Part shown: in pieces, positions 52,562 through 63,338 of the stretch
Layout: every line of letters begins with the position of its first letter
Position numbering within the stretch: the stretch's first letter is position 1
NCBI GenBank assembly: GCA_964017065.1
Contig: OZ024790.1
Location: forward strand, 5,566,737-5,630,736
DNA length: 64,000 bases
Direction of reading: 5' to 3'
Origin: Haliclona indistincta
Lineage: Eukaryota > Porifera > Demospongiae > Haplosclerida > Chalinidae
The notes under the pieces: model-generated
Told to the model about the DNA's origin: nothing
Databases searched by the model: none
What the model saw: the letters and a program-made list of their open reading frames with translations, nothing else
Program-made: the position numbers and the translations under genes

Positions 52562-54620
52562 CCCCACATGAGACAACCATCAAGTAGTCAGCTCTGACCG
52601 ACGACGAAAATACGGCTGGATCTCTTCTCACACAGAATACGGCCAACCGTTCGACACAACAATTCGAACTTGTAGCAGGATTGAGAAAACCCAAGGTTAA
52701 GATAGATTGGTTGGTATCGGAGCGTTTCTGATTGCCCTTACTTTCTCAGGTGCCGGGTGAATACCCTCTGATGAGATGACGTAGCCCAGATAGGTTACTT
52801 TAGGTAGCATGAAGCTGCATTTAGATCTTTTCAATGGCATTCCTGAGTCTTTCGATCTCTGTAGCACTTGCTGTAGATTCTAGAGGTGCTCAGCATCAGT
52901 CTTCCCTGTCACTAGGATATCGCCTAGATAGGTCACAACATTGGGGGATTCCCTTCAGCAAAGTCTCCATTGTGCGCTAGAAAATGGATGGTGTGCAGAG
53001 ACGCCAAACGGCAATCGAGTGTATTGGTAGAGACCCTTGGTAGTGTTGATAGTCACTAGTGGCTTGGATTCTTCAGAGAGGTGGAGCTGCTGATAAGCGT
53101 GGCTCAGATCTAATTTCAAGAATGATTTTCCTCCAGCGAGAGTAGACAGGAGGTCTTCCACTTTGGGAAGAGGTACATATCTCTCTTTGCGACTTTGTTG
53201 ACAGTGACTTTGAAATCTCCGCAGATTCGAATCATCCCATCTCTCTTTACGACAGACACGATCAGTGCACTCCAGTCCGAGTGAGCAACAGGATCGATCA
53301 CTCCAACCTCCTCCAGTCTAGTCAGCTCATCCTCCACTCTTGAGCGTAAGAGCATAGGGTATGGGACATGGTCTGTGATAACATGGTTGTGTATCAGGAG
53401 AGATCTGCAAAGTTAGGAATGATTGCAGCTGATCATCCACCTTGTTGACAGAGTGCAGTGACTGTAGCAAGTTCCAGTTTAGTTTGATCTCCTTCATCCA
53501 ATCTCATCCAAACAAGGGTCGACCAGCTCCTCTGACCATGAGTAGAGGTAGAGTCTTCTGCTATAGTCTGTAGGAAACACAAACAGTAATTGAACCACAG
53601 ACATGCATTAGTTCTCCAGAGTAGGTACGCAGCTGAGCAGTAGACTTCTGTAGAACAGGGTGTTGGTCCTCAGCCTAAACAGACAGGTTGGTGTCCTCGC
53701 TGATAACAGAGACGAAAACACCAGTGTCAATCTCCAATTGTAGGTCTGCTTGGTCAGCACTGAGAGTCGTCTATAGTGGATCAGCTCCCTGCTTCAACAG
53801 CTGAAATGTCCAGTAGACTAGATCCTCAATAATGGATGCATCAGTAGGCTCAGTAGAACCAGATGGTACCGTGGAAGTATTGTGTTTCACATTGTGTTCA
53901 GGATTGGCTCCAGACATACGAGACTTTGGATGCTGCTGACACTGACGACTGCGACAAACACAAGAATGTGTCCTCTTTTACCACAGAAGTAGACTTATGT
54001 TGACCGGCATCAGCACCATGAACAAAATGTACCTCAGCACCTTGTTTTAACTTCTTCCTCACTGATTCCAATAACACAGCGAGCCTTCTTGAAGGTCAGG
54101 TTATGTTCACTCAGCAGTCTGCTGCATTGCTCTGTCTGAAATACCACACACAAGTCTGTCTCTTAGCATAATTATATTCAGAACGGTGTCTCCAAAATTG
54201 CAATGCTCAGCAAGGCTGCGAAGCTCTGCACAGAAGGTAGAGATTGCCGCACTCCAGGTTGCCGCACTCTAGCGTTGAATTTGCAACATTGCACCATGTC
54301 TTTCGGCTTTAGAGAGTAGTGTTCAGTTAGATGTTCCACAACCTTTGCTAGGTCTGGGTATTTAGCTTGATTAGAGCGAACAGTCAGCGAGCAATTTGGT
54401 AGGTGCTGTGTCCTCAACTGCTGAGAAGAATTGCTCTCTTCTTGGTCGTGTCTTCAACCCCATTAGTAATGAAGTACTCGTCCAACTGCTCGACGTATGG
54501 AATCCACTCTTCCTTCTCAGGGTCAACTTTCCAATGGAACCATATGCCGCCACCCTCATTGCCAGAATACGTGTGTAGTATCAACCGCAGAAATGACAAA
54601 GAGATAAGATTACAGAGAAT
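52562..54620 (-). pseudogene. Ty3/Gypsy copy 4, gag to RNase-H remnants (right of Gypsy-3)
   Basis: Minus strand, right to left: gag (54600-54180; WIPYVEQLDEYFITNGVED, AKVVEHLTEHYSLKPKDMV), diverged protease region (about 53900-53500), RT (53355-52955; DPVAHSDWSALIVSVVKRDG, LDLSHAYQQLHLSEES, YQYTRLPFGVSA), a linker with YLGDILVTGKTDAEHL, then after an internal deletion the integrase leader (EEIQPYFRRRSELTT) at 52660-52570. Stops and frame changes are frequent. Together with 46549-46771 it is one old element split by Gypsy-3. Confidence 0.85.
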
Positions 54621-54779
54621 CAACCTCTGTGCAGCAATATCAATAGTGACAGGCTGAAAATTAATGAGAGAGATGGGCCACCAGAGTTTAAATAGTGACC
54701 AAGTGATACAATGGATAGTATTATAAGTAACAAGAACATTGTTCAATATGTACAGAGTGATTGTTGAGTTCGATGCATC
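54621..54779. other. Unassigned
   Basis: May be the leader of Gypsy copy 4; no LTR or primer site can be recognised. Confidence 0.3.
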
Positions 54780-56090
54780 AGTCTGCATGCATGCACGCAC
54801 TGTGTACGAGCCCCACCCACACTTGTATACGGCGGCAGGGGGTTCCAGTACTAAAAGTTTCAGACCCTAAGCCAAAAAAGAGGGTGGGTAGGTAAAGACC
54901 ATTTTGGAAAAAAAGTCCATTTATTGAAAAAAATAGTACAGACATTTTTAGGAGTTTTATATCTATTTCTGACCAGATATGTGGATAATTTCTACTAACA
55001 TGTCCATTAAACCAGTTTATTAATTTTTCTGACAATATTCAGTGGCAGAGTAGCTTAATTGCATGGTAATGATCGATCATTGTTCACGTTGATTACACTA
55101 ATAAATACCATACTTAGTATTAACAGTGTTCAGCAGGTGCTCAGTAAGTAAAATACATAATAAGAAATTGCATATTGTTTTGAAATCAATAATTATTATG
55201 TAAGATAACTTATCAAGTAAACTAAACAGAAACATGCATACACAAAAAACAAGCTGGCACTCAGCTAATAGTTAGCTATTCTTGCTCTGCTTGCAGCGTA
55301 GAAGGACACAACTGTTGTGCAACTAGAGCTGAGAAATCAAGAGCTGCAGCCTTGGAAAGTAGCTGACCAGGTGTTGCATCTTGTTTGCTGTCATGGCTTG
55401 CCGCCTAAGTCGCTGGCTCTTTTGTGTTCTGGTGTATGGTAGTCACTGAGGGCTGTTGTTTCAAAACCACGGCCACAGTAACAGCGCTTTCGTCTGCTGC
55501 TGCAGCCATCGCCGCGATCGATGCATGAATATTAAGTATGTGGTATTGCGTGAATATAATTAACACCATGAATAATCAAACTTCAATTATGAATATCATT
55601 ATAATGATGCAAAATGACGTAGTGGGTGGTGGGTAACGGTGCAAACTGAAAAACCGGGTTAGGGTCAGGAATTTCCGACGCTGGAACCCCCCGTACGGCG
55701 GATATAAATATCTGGCAAGTGCAGAAAGGTGATCCTACACGAGCTTATCCAATATGTGTTCTCCATGATCCGTGCCGCGATACTCTAGTTAGTGCTTGGT
55801 CACGTGCACTTGCCACTGCTTGGTCACTTGCATGTTGCACAATCACAATAATGGCGTCTAACACTTAGTTGACAATGGATCACGGTTGAGAAATCGCGAA
55901 TTTAATATCGCCATTTCGAAGTTCAAAAGGCACCTGCCAGGAGAATTTCACGACTTTTCATGGATGTTTTGGTCTAGGTACTGCCGCGCTAGTTGCGCTG
56001 AAGAAAGCAAGAAGAAACGAGATGACGAAACTCAATTTTCACCGTTTACACGTTCGTCACTTTAGTAACAATTTAGCAGTCTCATTGCTA
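54780..56090 (+). mobile_element. Helitron-like element, copy 9 (truncated, hAT-interrupted)
   Basis: Promoter-like region only: GTACGAGCCCCACCCACACT at the left, CACGTGC boxes near 55800, and TTTCACCGTTTACACGTTCG near 56040. It lacks the palindromic 5' module and the 3' end. A hAT-like element occupies 54836-55693. Confidence 0.65.
54836..55693. mobile_element. hAT-like element, 8-bp duplication
   Basis: Ends CAGGGGGTTCCAG and the complement of CGGGGGGTTCCAG; the 8-bp direct repeat TACGGCGG lies at 54828-54835 and 55694-55701. A minus-strand frame near 55520-55285 begins MAAAADESAVTVAVV and has one in-frame stop; it is a possible coding remnant of unknown family. Confidence 0.75.
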
Positions 56091-56185
56091 TTTGCCAACA
56101 CACAGGATACCGCTGTTTGATAACAATCGTACAAGAACAAGAGATGGAGCATGCCAAAGACCAGGCATCTTAGTGTCCTACCACC

Positions 56186-56516
56186 AGAAAATTAAACAGA
56201 GTTCTATCGAAATCAAAAGGATGTAGGGTTGTGAAATCTACCACAGGTTCACAAAGTAAACTAACAAGGAACAAGCATGCAATGGTAACACGATTGACTT
56301 GCTAACAGACCATAGATCCCTACATCAGTGGCTGCTGTGGTTGGCTTTAGTTCAGCTAGTTGCTGTGACTGACACAAGACGTGAATTCAGCTTGTGACAA
56401 AATATTGATCTTATGTACAGCCACTGATGTAGGGATCTATGGTCTGTTAGCAAGTCAATCGTGTTCAAGTCAATCAAGTCAACCCTACATAGGGACGCAC
56501 TACCGTGGATCACTAA
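56186..56516 (+). mobile_element. Helitron-like element, copy 10 (internally deleted)
   Basis: Keeps the 5' palindrom module (GTTCTATCGAAATC to CAAGTCAATCGTGTT) joined directly to the last 40 bp of the 3' end (CCCTACATAGGG...CACTAA, then T). Both ends are kept while the middle is lost. Confidence 0.65.
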
Positions 56517-56913
56517 TAATGGTAGTGACTATTTTTAGCATTGCCAGTATACATGCAATGTAGGGAATTGCATGTTCCCTTCGTGAACCATCGATGCGCT
56601 CCTGATCTAAATAAGCTAGTGATCAAAAAAGTAACAGGAACATTGAAACAAGTCGTTTTAGAGATGATCTTAACATAGGAAAAGTAAATGCTACTTAATC
56701 AAGGGCATGGTCCTTAAAAATAAAATATTTTGTTAACTTACCCATGAGAACTCTTTCATTGTCATACTCAGCAATCGAGGGAACACCATATGACGATCAA
56801 ACAATTTGTCGCTGTCATACACATTACCATACAAGAACACTGCAGTAATAACAAATAATTATTTTGTAGCATGATAGAATAAAGGGACGTCATTATTGTA
56901 ATAGAGAGATTAA
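56517..56913. other. No recognisable feature
   Basis: A/T-rich unique sequence up to the TTAA that borders the Harbinger element. Confidence 0.4.
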
Positions 56914-57189
56914 GTTTTGCATACGTGGAGCGTACGTGTAACCACTAACGCCTTGGAGGTCACGTGAGCGACTCAATCCCACGTGCTACACGTAGAATCT
57001 ACGTTTTGCTAGCCTGTGGCAGGGTGTCTACACGCTGGCTGTTTACCTATGTCTACTACTTCACAATCCGGACAGAAATCCACGTTTGGTAAGTATAAAA
57101 TTGTACTATAGGGTTTCGCCTTCATCTTTATTTGCCACAGGACGTCGGTATATTCAAGCTGCGTGCGTGATTGAGATTTGAATTTGGAC

Positions 57190-58847
57190 ATGCCTCAATT
57201 TCGCTGGCCTGAACTAAAGCACAATATATATCTGGCAAGAGAAGTTGTAGGGCGTAGACCCTCGAAAGTCTCAGAGTGGGATGCTATAGCAACAGTGCTT
57301 AGCTACTCCAGCCAAACCTGTTCATCTCAAAGGCAGAGGTTGCCGAGAAAGACTAGAGAGACTTGTAGAGAAGTTCAGAGTAGAAGATTCACAATCACTG
57401 AAGCGGCGAGTCCATACAAAAAATGATTTCATTTTGTTTTGTATTGTGTATAGTTCTGGAACTGAGGAAGAGTATACAAAACTTATTCAACTTTTACAAG
57501 ATATATCTGCATATCAGAGAGATATGCAGGCTAGCATCCTTAAAGAGAAAGAGAACAAGAAACAAATCAGTAAGAAAGTTGGCGAAGATATGCGATTATC
57601 TGCAATGGAGACATTCTCTCGTAAGTATAATTTTTATTAAGGACGCACAGTAGTGCCTCCCTATGTAGGGATGAATGAGAAAACAAGATGGCGGCTACAT
57701 ACAATGTATTAGCGTTCAAACGTTGATATTTCGCCTGGTGATGAATTTTATAAGTCCAAAGACACTTAGATCTGCCCTCTGGCGTTGCCCCATCTTACAG
57801 TAGCAAGGAGATTGGTCGAAATTGTTACTAAAGTGACGAACCAGAAAACGGTGAAAATCAAGTTTCATCATCTTCGTTTTCATCTTTCTTTCTTCTTTCT
57901 TCAGCGCGCCTGGCGCCTTTACGCGAGCATTGCCGAGACCAAAACACCCACGAACAGTCGTGAAATTCTCCTGGCAGGTGCCTTTTGAACTTTGTTTTTA
58001 GCCAAACGGCAATATAAATTCCACGATTTCTCGATCGTGATTCATTGTCAGCTAAGTGTTAGACGCCATTACTGTGACTGCGCAATACGCACGTGACCAA
58101 GCACTACATGTAGCTAGCTAGATCGAGCTAGAGTATCGCCATATGGATCACGGAGAACACATACCCGGTAATTGTCTGGAGTCTTCGAAGAACGGTAAGC
58201 TCGCGTCAGGTGTCAGTCAACAGCAACTAGCTCAACTAGCTATAGTCAGGCCACATCAGCCACTGATGTAGGGATCTATGGTCTGTTAGCAAGTCAATCG
58301 TGTTACCATTCCATGCTAGTTCCTTGTTGGTTTACATTGTGGACCAGTAGCAGATTTCTTTATCCCTACATCCTTTTGATTTCGTTAGAAATCATTATAT
58401 TTTTGTACACTGTAGTAGTAACATAAATCCTGTAGAGAGAAAGCGACAACAGCAGTTTGAGAAAGATGACGTTAATGATCTACATCAGTTCGAGGATCCA
58501 GATGAATTAGAATTTGACGAAGTTGCTCAGCCACTAGAAAAACGTAATTGTTGGGTGATAGTATTCTTAATGCTATTACTGTATTTGTTATAGGCAAAAC
58601 AAAGATAACACAACGAGGGTCAAAACTTTCAGCTTTAGAAATTCTAGGGCAAAAGTTTGAGAAGAAGTCAGAACTGAAGAAAGTTGAACTAGAGCTCAAA
58701 AAGAAGGAATTAGAGATTCAAATGCAACATGAATATGAAGAGAAGAAGCAACAAGAAGAATGAGACAAAAGAGTTGAATTTGAGTTTGCCGAACGCAAAG
58801 CATTCTTGGAGCTCATACAAAAAATGGCATCATCATCCAAGCAGTAA
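57190..58847 (+). pseudogene. Harbinger Myb/SANT-like DNA-binding protein, 4 exons
   Basis: Exon 1 (57190-57405) encodes a trihelix/Myb-like domain (MPQFRWPELKHNIYLAREVV, SEWDAIATVL, KGRGCRERLERLVEKF). Exon 2 (57454-57620) starts SGTEEEYTKLIQLLQDISAY. Exon 3 (58436-58543) is acidic (FEDPDELEFDEVAQP). Exon 4 (58594 on) is a Lys/Glu coiled coil (GSKLSALEILGQKFEKKSEL). Intron phases agree across all three junctions. Intron 1 is 48 bp with a GC donor (AAGCG|GCGAGT), intron 3 is 50 bp, and intron 2 holds HLE copy 11. In Harbinger elements this protein binds DNA and helps import the transposase. Lesions: a 1-bp frame change near 57299 and a TGA at 58761, after which the frame stays open to 58847. 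Confidence 0.75.
57637..58403 (-). mobile_element. Helitron-like element, copy 11 (in an intron)
   Basis: In its own orientation it starts near the GATTTCTAACGAAATC arm, keeps one half of the palindromic module and the promoter-like region with CAAGATGGCGGC, and ends GTGCGTCCTTAA followed by T. It lies entirely within intron 2 of the Myb-like gene, starting 16 bp after the donor. Confidence 0.65.
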
Positions 58848-58904
58848 CTACTGTTGAACACAACCATGGCATGATTCACTTATTAAATGTTGAATAAATA
58901 TGAT

Positions 58905-60172
58905 TCAAGTGATGGTGCTGGTAAACCAAAAAACCAATAAACTGTACATGCAAGTGTGACAATTAGTTAGTAAGGCAGCAACTATGTAGTACTTGCCAAT
59001 GGGTTGAAGCAACACTTTACTTTTGCGTTTTAGATCGACGTATGTAAAATACTGGCAAATTTTTCCAAATGTCCACTCGACAGAGACCCGAACTTGGCTC
59101 ATTGATTTGTTGAAGAGTTCTTGCTGAGTAGTTAGTTGGGCTCCGCAAAATGGTGAAAGGATGTTCTGTGATAAACCATAAGCGGGATCACCATAGATTA
59201 CATATGGCTGGCCATTTGGTTGATTAAACTGGGACAACTTCTGAGCCAACCCACTCTCAGCCAACATGAATGCATCTTGTCAATTGGACCATAGAGGTGA
59301 GCAGTTAATTAATCCATTAGGTGTTACCAAAGACTATTTGAAAAGATAAAAACAATATATTTTCACAGACAATAATTAATTGTACCTGGAATTTAACACA
59401 ATGAACTCTTTTTTGCCCACTAAACATGGCCTTTTGACTACGAGTAGGACGAACTGTCCCGTCTATAAATGCCCAACAGTTGTCTAATGCGGCACCCTTT
59501 GAAGAGATGGAATTACAAAAAGCAGGTATATCGAGCCAAGTGAGGTCAGGCGTCCCTTATAACGGTCATACAAGTCATCCACAACGTACATAAACAAAAG
59601 CACACATGTAGTGTTGTATTGATATAACTGTATTGATATAACTGTATTGCTTTACCTCATTAAAAATTATACTGAGTTCAGGCTCCGATCTTCCGAAAAG
59701 TGGAACAAGGTCGTACAATCGATTTGGATAATTTAATCAACGTAGCAGAATCAACAGAGCTTCTGTCCTATTAGCTTTAGTGCCTTGGTAAAATTGTATT
59801 CCTCTGGGAGATCAAGAGCTTATAATTATCAGCCTAATTATTCCACTTTTGGGGAATCTAATAGCTCCCATTAAAATTCATACCATTGTACACAGCAACG
59901 GACTTTTCGTATTCTCCTAGTTCATCTAGACAGACACGCTTCTTAGACACGACTTCTTTTGGTGGAAACAAAGTGTGTACAAGCAGAAGATCGTTGTCGT
60001 CATCGCTGCTGGAAGAATCACTGCTGCTGTCGTTTAGAAGGGTTTGTACTACTTCATTTAACTCACGGCTATAAAAAACTATCACAAAATGGATATATTA
60101 CACATTTGCCCTTGTTTTGTTGTAAAAAAAAAAAAAAAAAACCTACCGTAAGGTAGCTGGTCTTGCTGCCAT
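58905..60172 (-). pseudogene. PIF/Harbinger DDE transposase (several exons)
   Basis: Minus strand. Exon 1 (60172-60147, MAARPATL) joins in phase to exon 2 from 60068 across a 78-bp intron (GTAGGT, TTTATAG); exon 2 has an acidic run and HTLFPPKEVVSKKRVCLDEL. Further blocks: YPNRLYDLVPLFGRSEPELS (near 59700), then IDGTVRPTRSQKAMF and KRVHCVKFQ (near 59440), then YVIYGDPAYGLSQNI (near 59180) and VRVSVEWTFGKICQYF (near 59080). The DDE triad is visible as IDGT, GDPAY and VEWTFG, as in the DDE_4 family. Stops and frame changes occur between blocks, though some gaps may be introns (a GAG|GTAAAGC and a CAG|GTACAA donor are present). Convergent with the Myb-like gene. Confidence 0.8.
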
Positions 60173-60292
60173 CTTCACCACGCGTACAGGTATACAATGT
60201 AGGCGTGTACTAAACTTAATCCAGCAATTTTCGTTGACGTGTAACAGATGACGTCACATACGCGTTAGCTGTTACGCGTACGAAAAACTTAA

Positions 60293-61194
60293 CCTCTCCA
60301 ATGATAGAATCAAGACTTCTTGAGCAAATTTGCAGTTGATTTTGAAAATCTTTAGAATAAAAGTTTAGGTTCGTGGACCTTCTTCAGTAAAATATTAATG
60401 CATGCAAGGTCTACCATAAATACACAAAAAAGATAGGTTACATGCATACAACACATCAACACATACGTATTAGAAATGATTTTATTGTTGTCTGATTGTG
60501 AGATTAGTTGTACGTCTATTACTAACACCAATTCGCCGTTACCTCAGGCTCTGTGTTCAATTTGTGTTTACGCACCTGGTTTTCCCGTATGGTTTCAAAA
60601 GAGTTCTTGCTTCTCTCATAGCACAAAGGCACATGCTTTAGGGTTGCTTTGTGTTCTTACGTGCGTTTGCCAAATACTGTGCACGCTAGAGTGTTGTACG
60701 TTCATGACTAGGTTGCCTTCTTCGCGTGTACAACTAATACGAGAAAGGTGTTTTGGATGCACCAGATGTTGCTAATCTGTCTAGATTCATAATTTCTCAT
60801 GTTCTTCTGATTAGTAGACCTTTCCTTTACTTTCCTAGTTATCAGGTACTTTTGCTTCTTCGCATTGAATGTCTTCATTACATGTACTGCTATGCCATTG
60901 TTGCTGTTTTAGAGCGAGTACTCACACATGAGTACGCGCGCGAGCGAGTGGGAAACACATATCATCGGGGAAACACATATCATCGGGGAAACACATATCC
61001 ACGTGAGGGGGAACAGATATCACTGCTAGTTCATCAGGAGGAACACATATCTCCGTTACATCGGTTACGTAGTATAATAATATCTATGGTTCATTGTAAT
61101 TCTCCTTATGTTGTTCGTTCAACTGTTGTCTTGTGTGGTCCTAATAATACATTTAAAAACCATCAAAGATGAGTTAACCAAACCCAGTGTCCTT
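60293..61194. other. No recognisable gene
   Basis: Open frames at 60476-60775 and 60753-61172 have no known motif. A GGGGAAACACATATCAT motif is repeated three to four times at 60948-61050. Confidence 0.4.
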
Positions 61195-62857
61195 TTCCTC
61201 TTCTGCAGACTAAAGTCACAGCTGCTACTTCATCATATGGTCTAGGAGCTGTCCTATCTCAAAAAGATTCGGCCAATCAATGGAGACCCGTGTCTTTCAC
61301 CTCAAGAGCATTGTCTGATACAGAGAATAGATATGCCCAGATTGAGAAAGAGGCATTGGTGGTGACATGGGCTAGTGAGAAGTTTCAAGATTTCGTTCTT
61401 GGAAAAGAGTTCATCATAGAGACTGACCATAAGCCTCTTGTTCCACTTCTCAACTCGAAAAACCTTTACAACTTGCCACCAAGAGTTCTGAGGTTTCGAC
61501 TGAGACTAGCACGTTTGAACTACCAGGTTGAACAAATGACAGGAAAACTCCTGTATACAACTAATAAATTATTGTCTCGAGCACCTGTTTTCCTCCTCCG
61601 GGTGATCAGTCTGGAGCCAAGATGTGGAGATGTCAAGATGTGGAGCAGTGGAAGATTACCGCTGTTCAATCTATCCCAGCCTCAGACCAGTGTCAGGAGA
61701 AGTATGCCTTGGCTCAGAAAGAGGACAAAGTCAGTACTCAGCTACTCAAGTTGTGCAAGACAGAATGGCCTGCCAAGCAGTCTCTTGATAAAGAATTGAA
61801 ACCCTACTTGGACGCTCGTCACAAGATATCTATGGATGGAAAGTTAGATCTACTACTCAATGAATCAAGGATCATCGTTCCACTCTCTATGCAAGCCTCG
61901 ACTCTAGACAAACTGCATGAAGGACATCAGGGCATCCAAAGATGTCGTTTACGTGCACAAGAAGGCCTGAGATCTCTTCTCAGATCAAGGATAAGATTCA
62001 GCGTTGTCCTACCTGTGCTGAGTTGGCAATCAACCCAGCCGAACCAATGATCCCGTCATCTCTACCTGATAGAACATGGCAAATGCTTGGAGCTGATCTT
62101 TTCTACTACAGAGGGAACTCCTTGTTGTTGATTACTATTCAAGATATCCTGAAGTTGCTGATCTCTCTTCAACAACATCTCGCAGCACCATTTCAGCTAT
62201 CAAGTCTATGTTCTCTCGCCATGGCATTCCTGATCTACTGCAAAGTGATAACGGTCCACAATTATCATCGGAAGAGCTAAACCAATTCGCCAAGTCTCAT
62301 GACTTTGAACTCTCTAAAATTAACCCCTATTATCCTCAAAGGAATGGTCTAGTTGAGAGAATTGTGAAGACTATCAAAATTCTATTCAACAAGTCAGAAG
62401 ATCGTTATCTCTCTCTATTGATCTACCATTCAACTCCTCTTCCGTGGTGTGGTCTGAGTCTCTCCAGCTTCCTGATAGGTGGTCAACCAAAGAATACCCT
62501 ACCTCAGATCAACACACATTTGACACCTGATTGGTCTCATTTGATTTCCTTTCCTGAGAATGATTTCAAATTCAAGGAAAAGCAGAAACACAATTGTGAC
62601 AGCAGACATAGAGTCCACTTTCAGAGCATCCTACCAGAAGGAACAACTGTTTTGATTAAGTCAGACAAACGTCCTATGTAGGGTACTATTCACTCTGATG
62701 CGACAACCCCTCGTTCTTATTTGGTTGACACTCCCTCTGAAAAACTGCGGAGAAACAGTCGCCATCTCTCTGTTATTCCACCGATTTCTGTGAGCAGAGA
62801 CCCAATCATCACTCGCTCCAAGACAAAGACTAAGAAAGGGAGATGTGACAAGATGTA
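61195..62857 (+). pseudogene. Ty3/Gypsy copy 5, RNase H and integrase
   Basis: RNase H (61201-61590; TSSYGLGAVLSQKDS, EKEALVVTWASEKF, TDHKPLVPLL), integrase zinc region (61900-62030; LHEGHQGIQRCRLRAQ, CPTCAELAINP), then an integrase core with TWQMLGADLFYYRG, LQSDNGPQLSSEEL and GLVERIVKTIKI (62080-62400), and a C-terminal basic tail with TPRSYLVDTPSEKLRRNSRH to a TAA at 62857. Three frame changes and a TAG at 62679 are visible. Protease and RT are missing at the left, where the copy begins abruptly after a CTTCTGCAGAC segment. Confidence 0.87.
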
Positions 62858-63338
62858 ATCTCTGAACAATCCCTGTTGTATCATCATTGTACACCATTGT
62901 CTCATCTCTAGTCTAACTGTCTCTGACTTGCTCTGTATAAATTAGGGCTGAAACGAATAACACATTTTCATGTTCGAATAGTCACTAGCTAAAACGAACG
63001 AATAGTCGAATACTCTATTATTGGAATAAAGCTAGCTCTAGCACCCAGTGCCCAAGAACAAAGTATGTTAGAAAGTTGTATATCAACATAAAGTCAGGGC
63101 TCAGGCTTGATTTGTGGACTGGTTACAAATAGCCCAAGCTTCCCAACTGCTAAAAGACTTCAAACGAATATTCGAATAGCTGCAATAGCATTCGAATACT
63201 GTCAAAACGATCGAATAGTCGAATAGTACAAGTACTCGTTTCAGCCCTAGTATAAATATCACTCATGACTTTTAGCTGTCAGTTGTGTTCTTGCTCCAAT
63301 AATAATACACTGTTACTACACTCGGTAACGACACAGTT
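62844..63338 (+). repeat. 3' LTR of Gypsy copy 5, interrupted by a hAT-like MITE
   Basis: A purine tract AAGAAAGGGAGA precedes TGTGACAAGATG; the likely end is GGTAACGACACA. The LTR is split by the element at 62943-63249. Confidence 0.6.
62943..63249. mobile_element. hAT-like MITE, 8-bp duplication
   Basis: Ends TAGGGCTGAAACGA and its complement, with internal CGAATAGTCGAATA repeats; the 8-bp direct repeat GTATAAAT lies at 62935-62942 and 63250-63257. TAGGGCTG-type ends plus an 8-bp duplication indicate hAT. Confidence 0.82.

Larger units (their letters stand above)
56914..60288. mobile_element. PIF/Harbinger element with two genes
   Basis: Imperfect inverted ends: GTTTTGCATACGTGGAGCGT at the left and, read inward from the right, GTTTTTCGTACGCGTAACAG, both with CTAACGC and a TCACGT/GACGTCA block further in. 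TTAA stands outside each end (56910-56913, 60289-60292); Harbinger normally duplicates 3 bp, so exact borders need checking. It encodes a Myb-like protein on plus and a DDE transposase on minus, the standard two-protein layout. Confidence 0.7.

Noticed and set aside
60476..61172. Overlapping plus-strand frames as genes
   Set aside because: Composition is not protein-like, includes a short tandem repeat and no family is recognisable.
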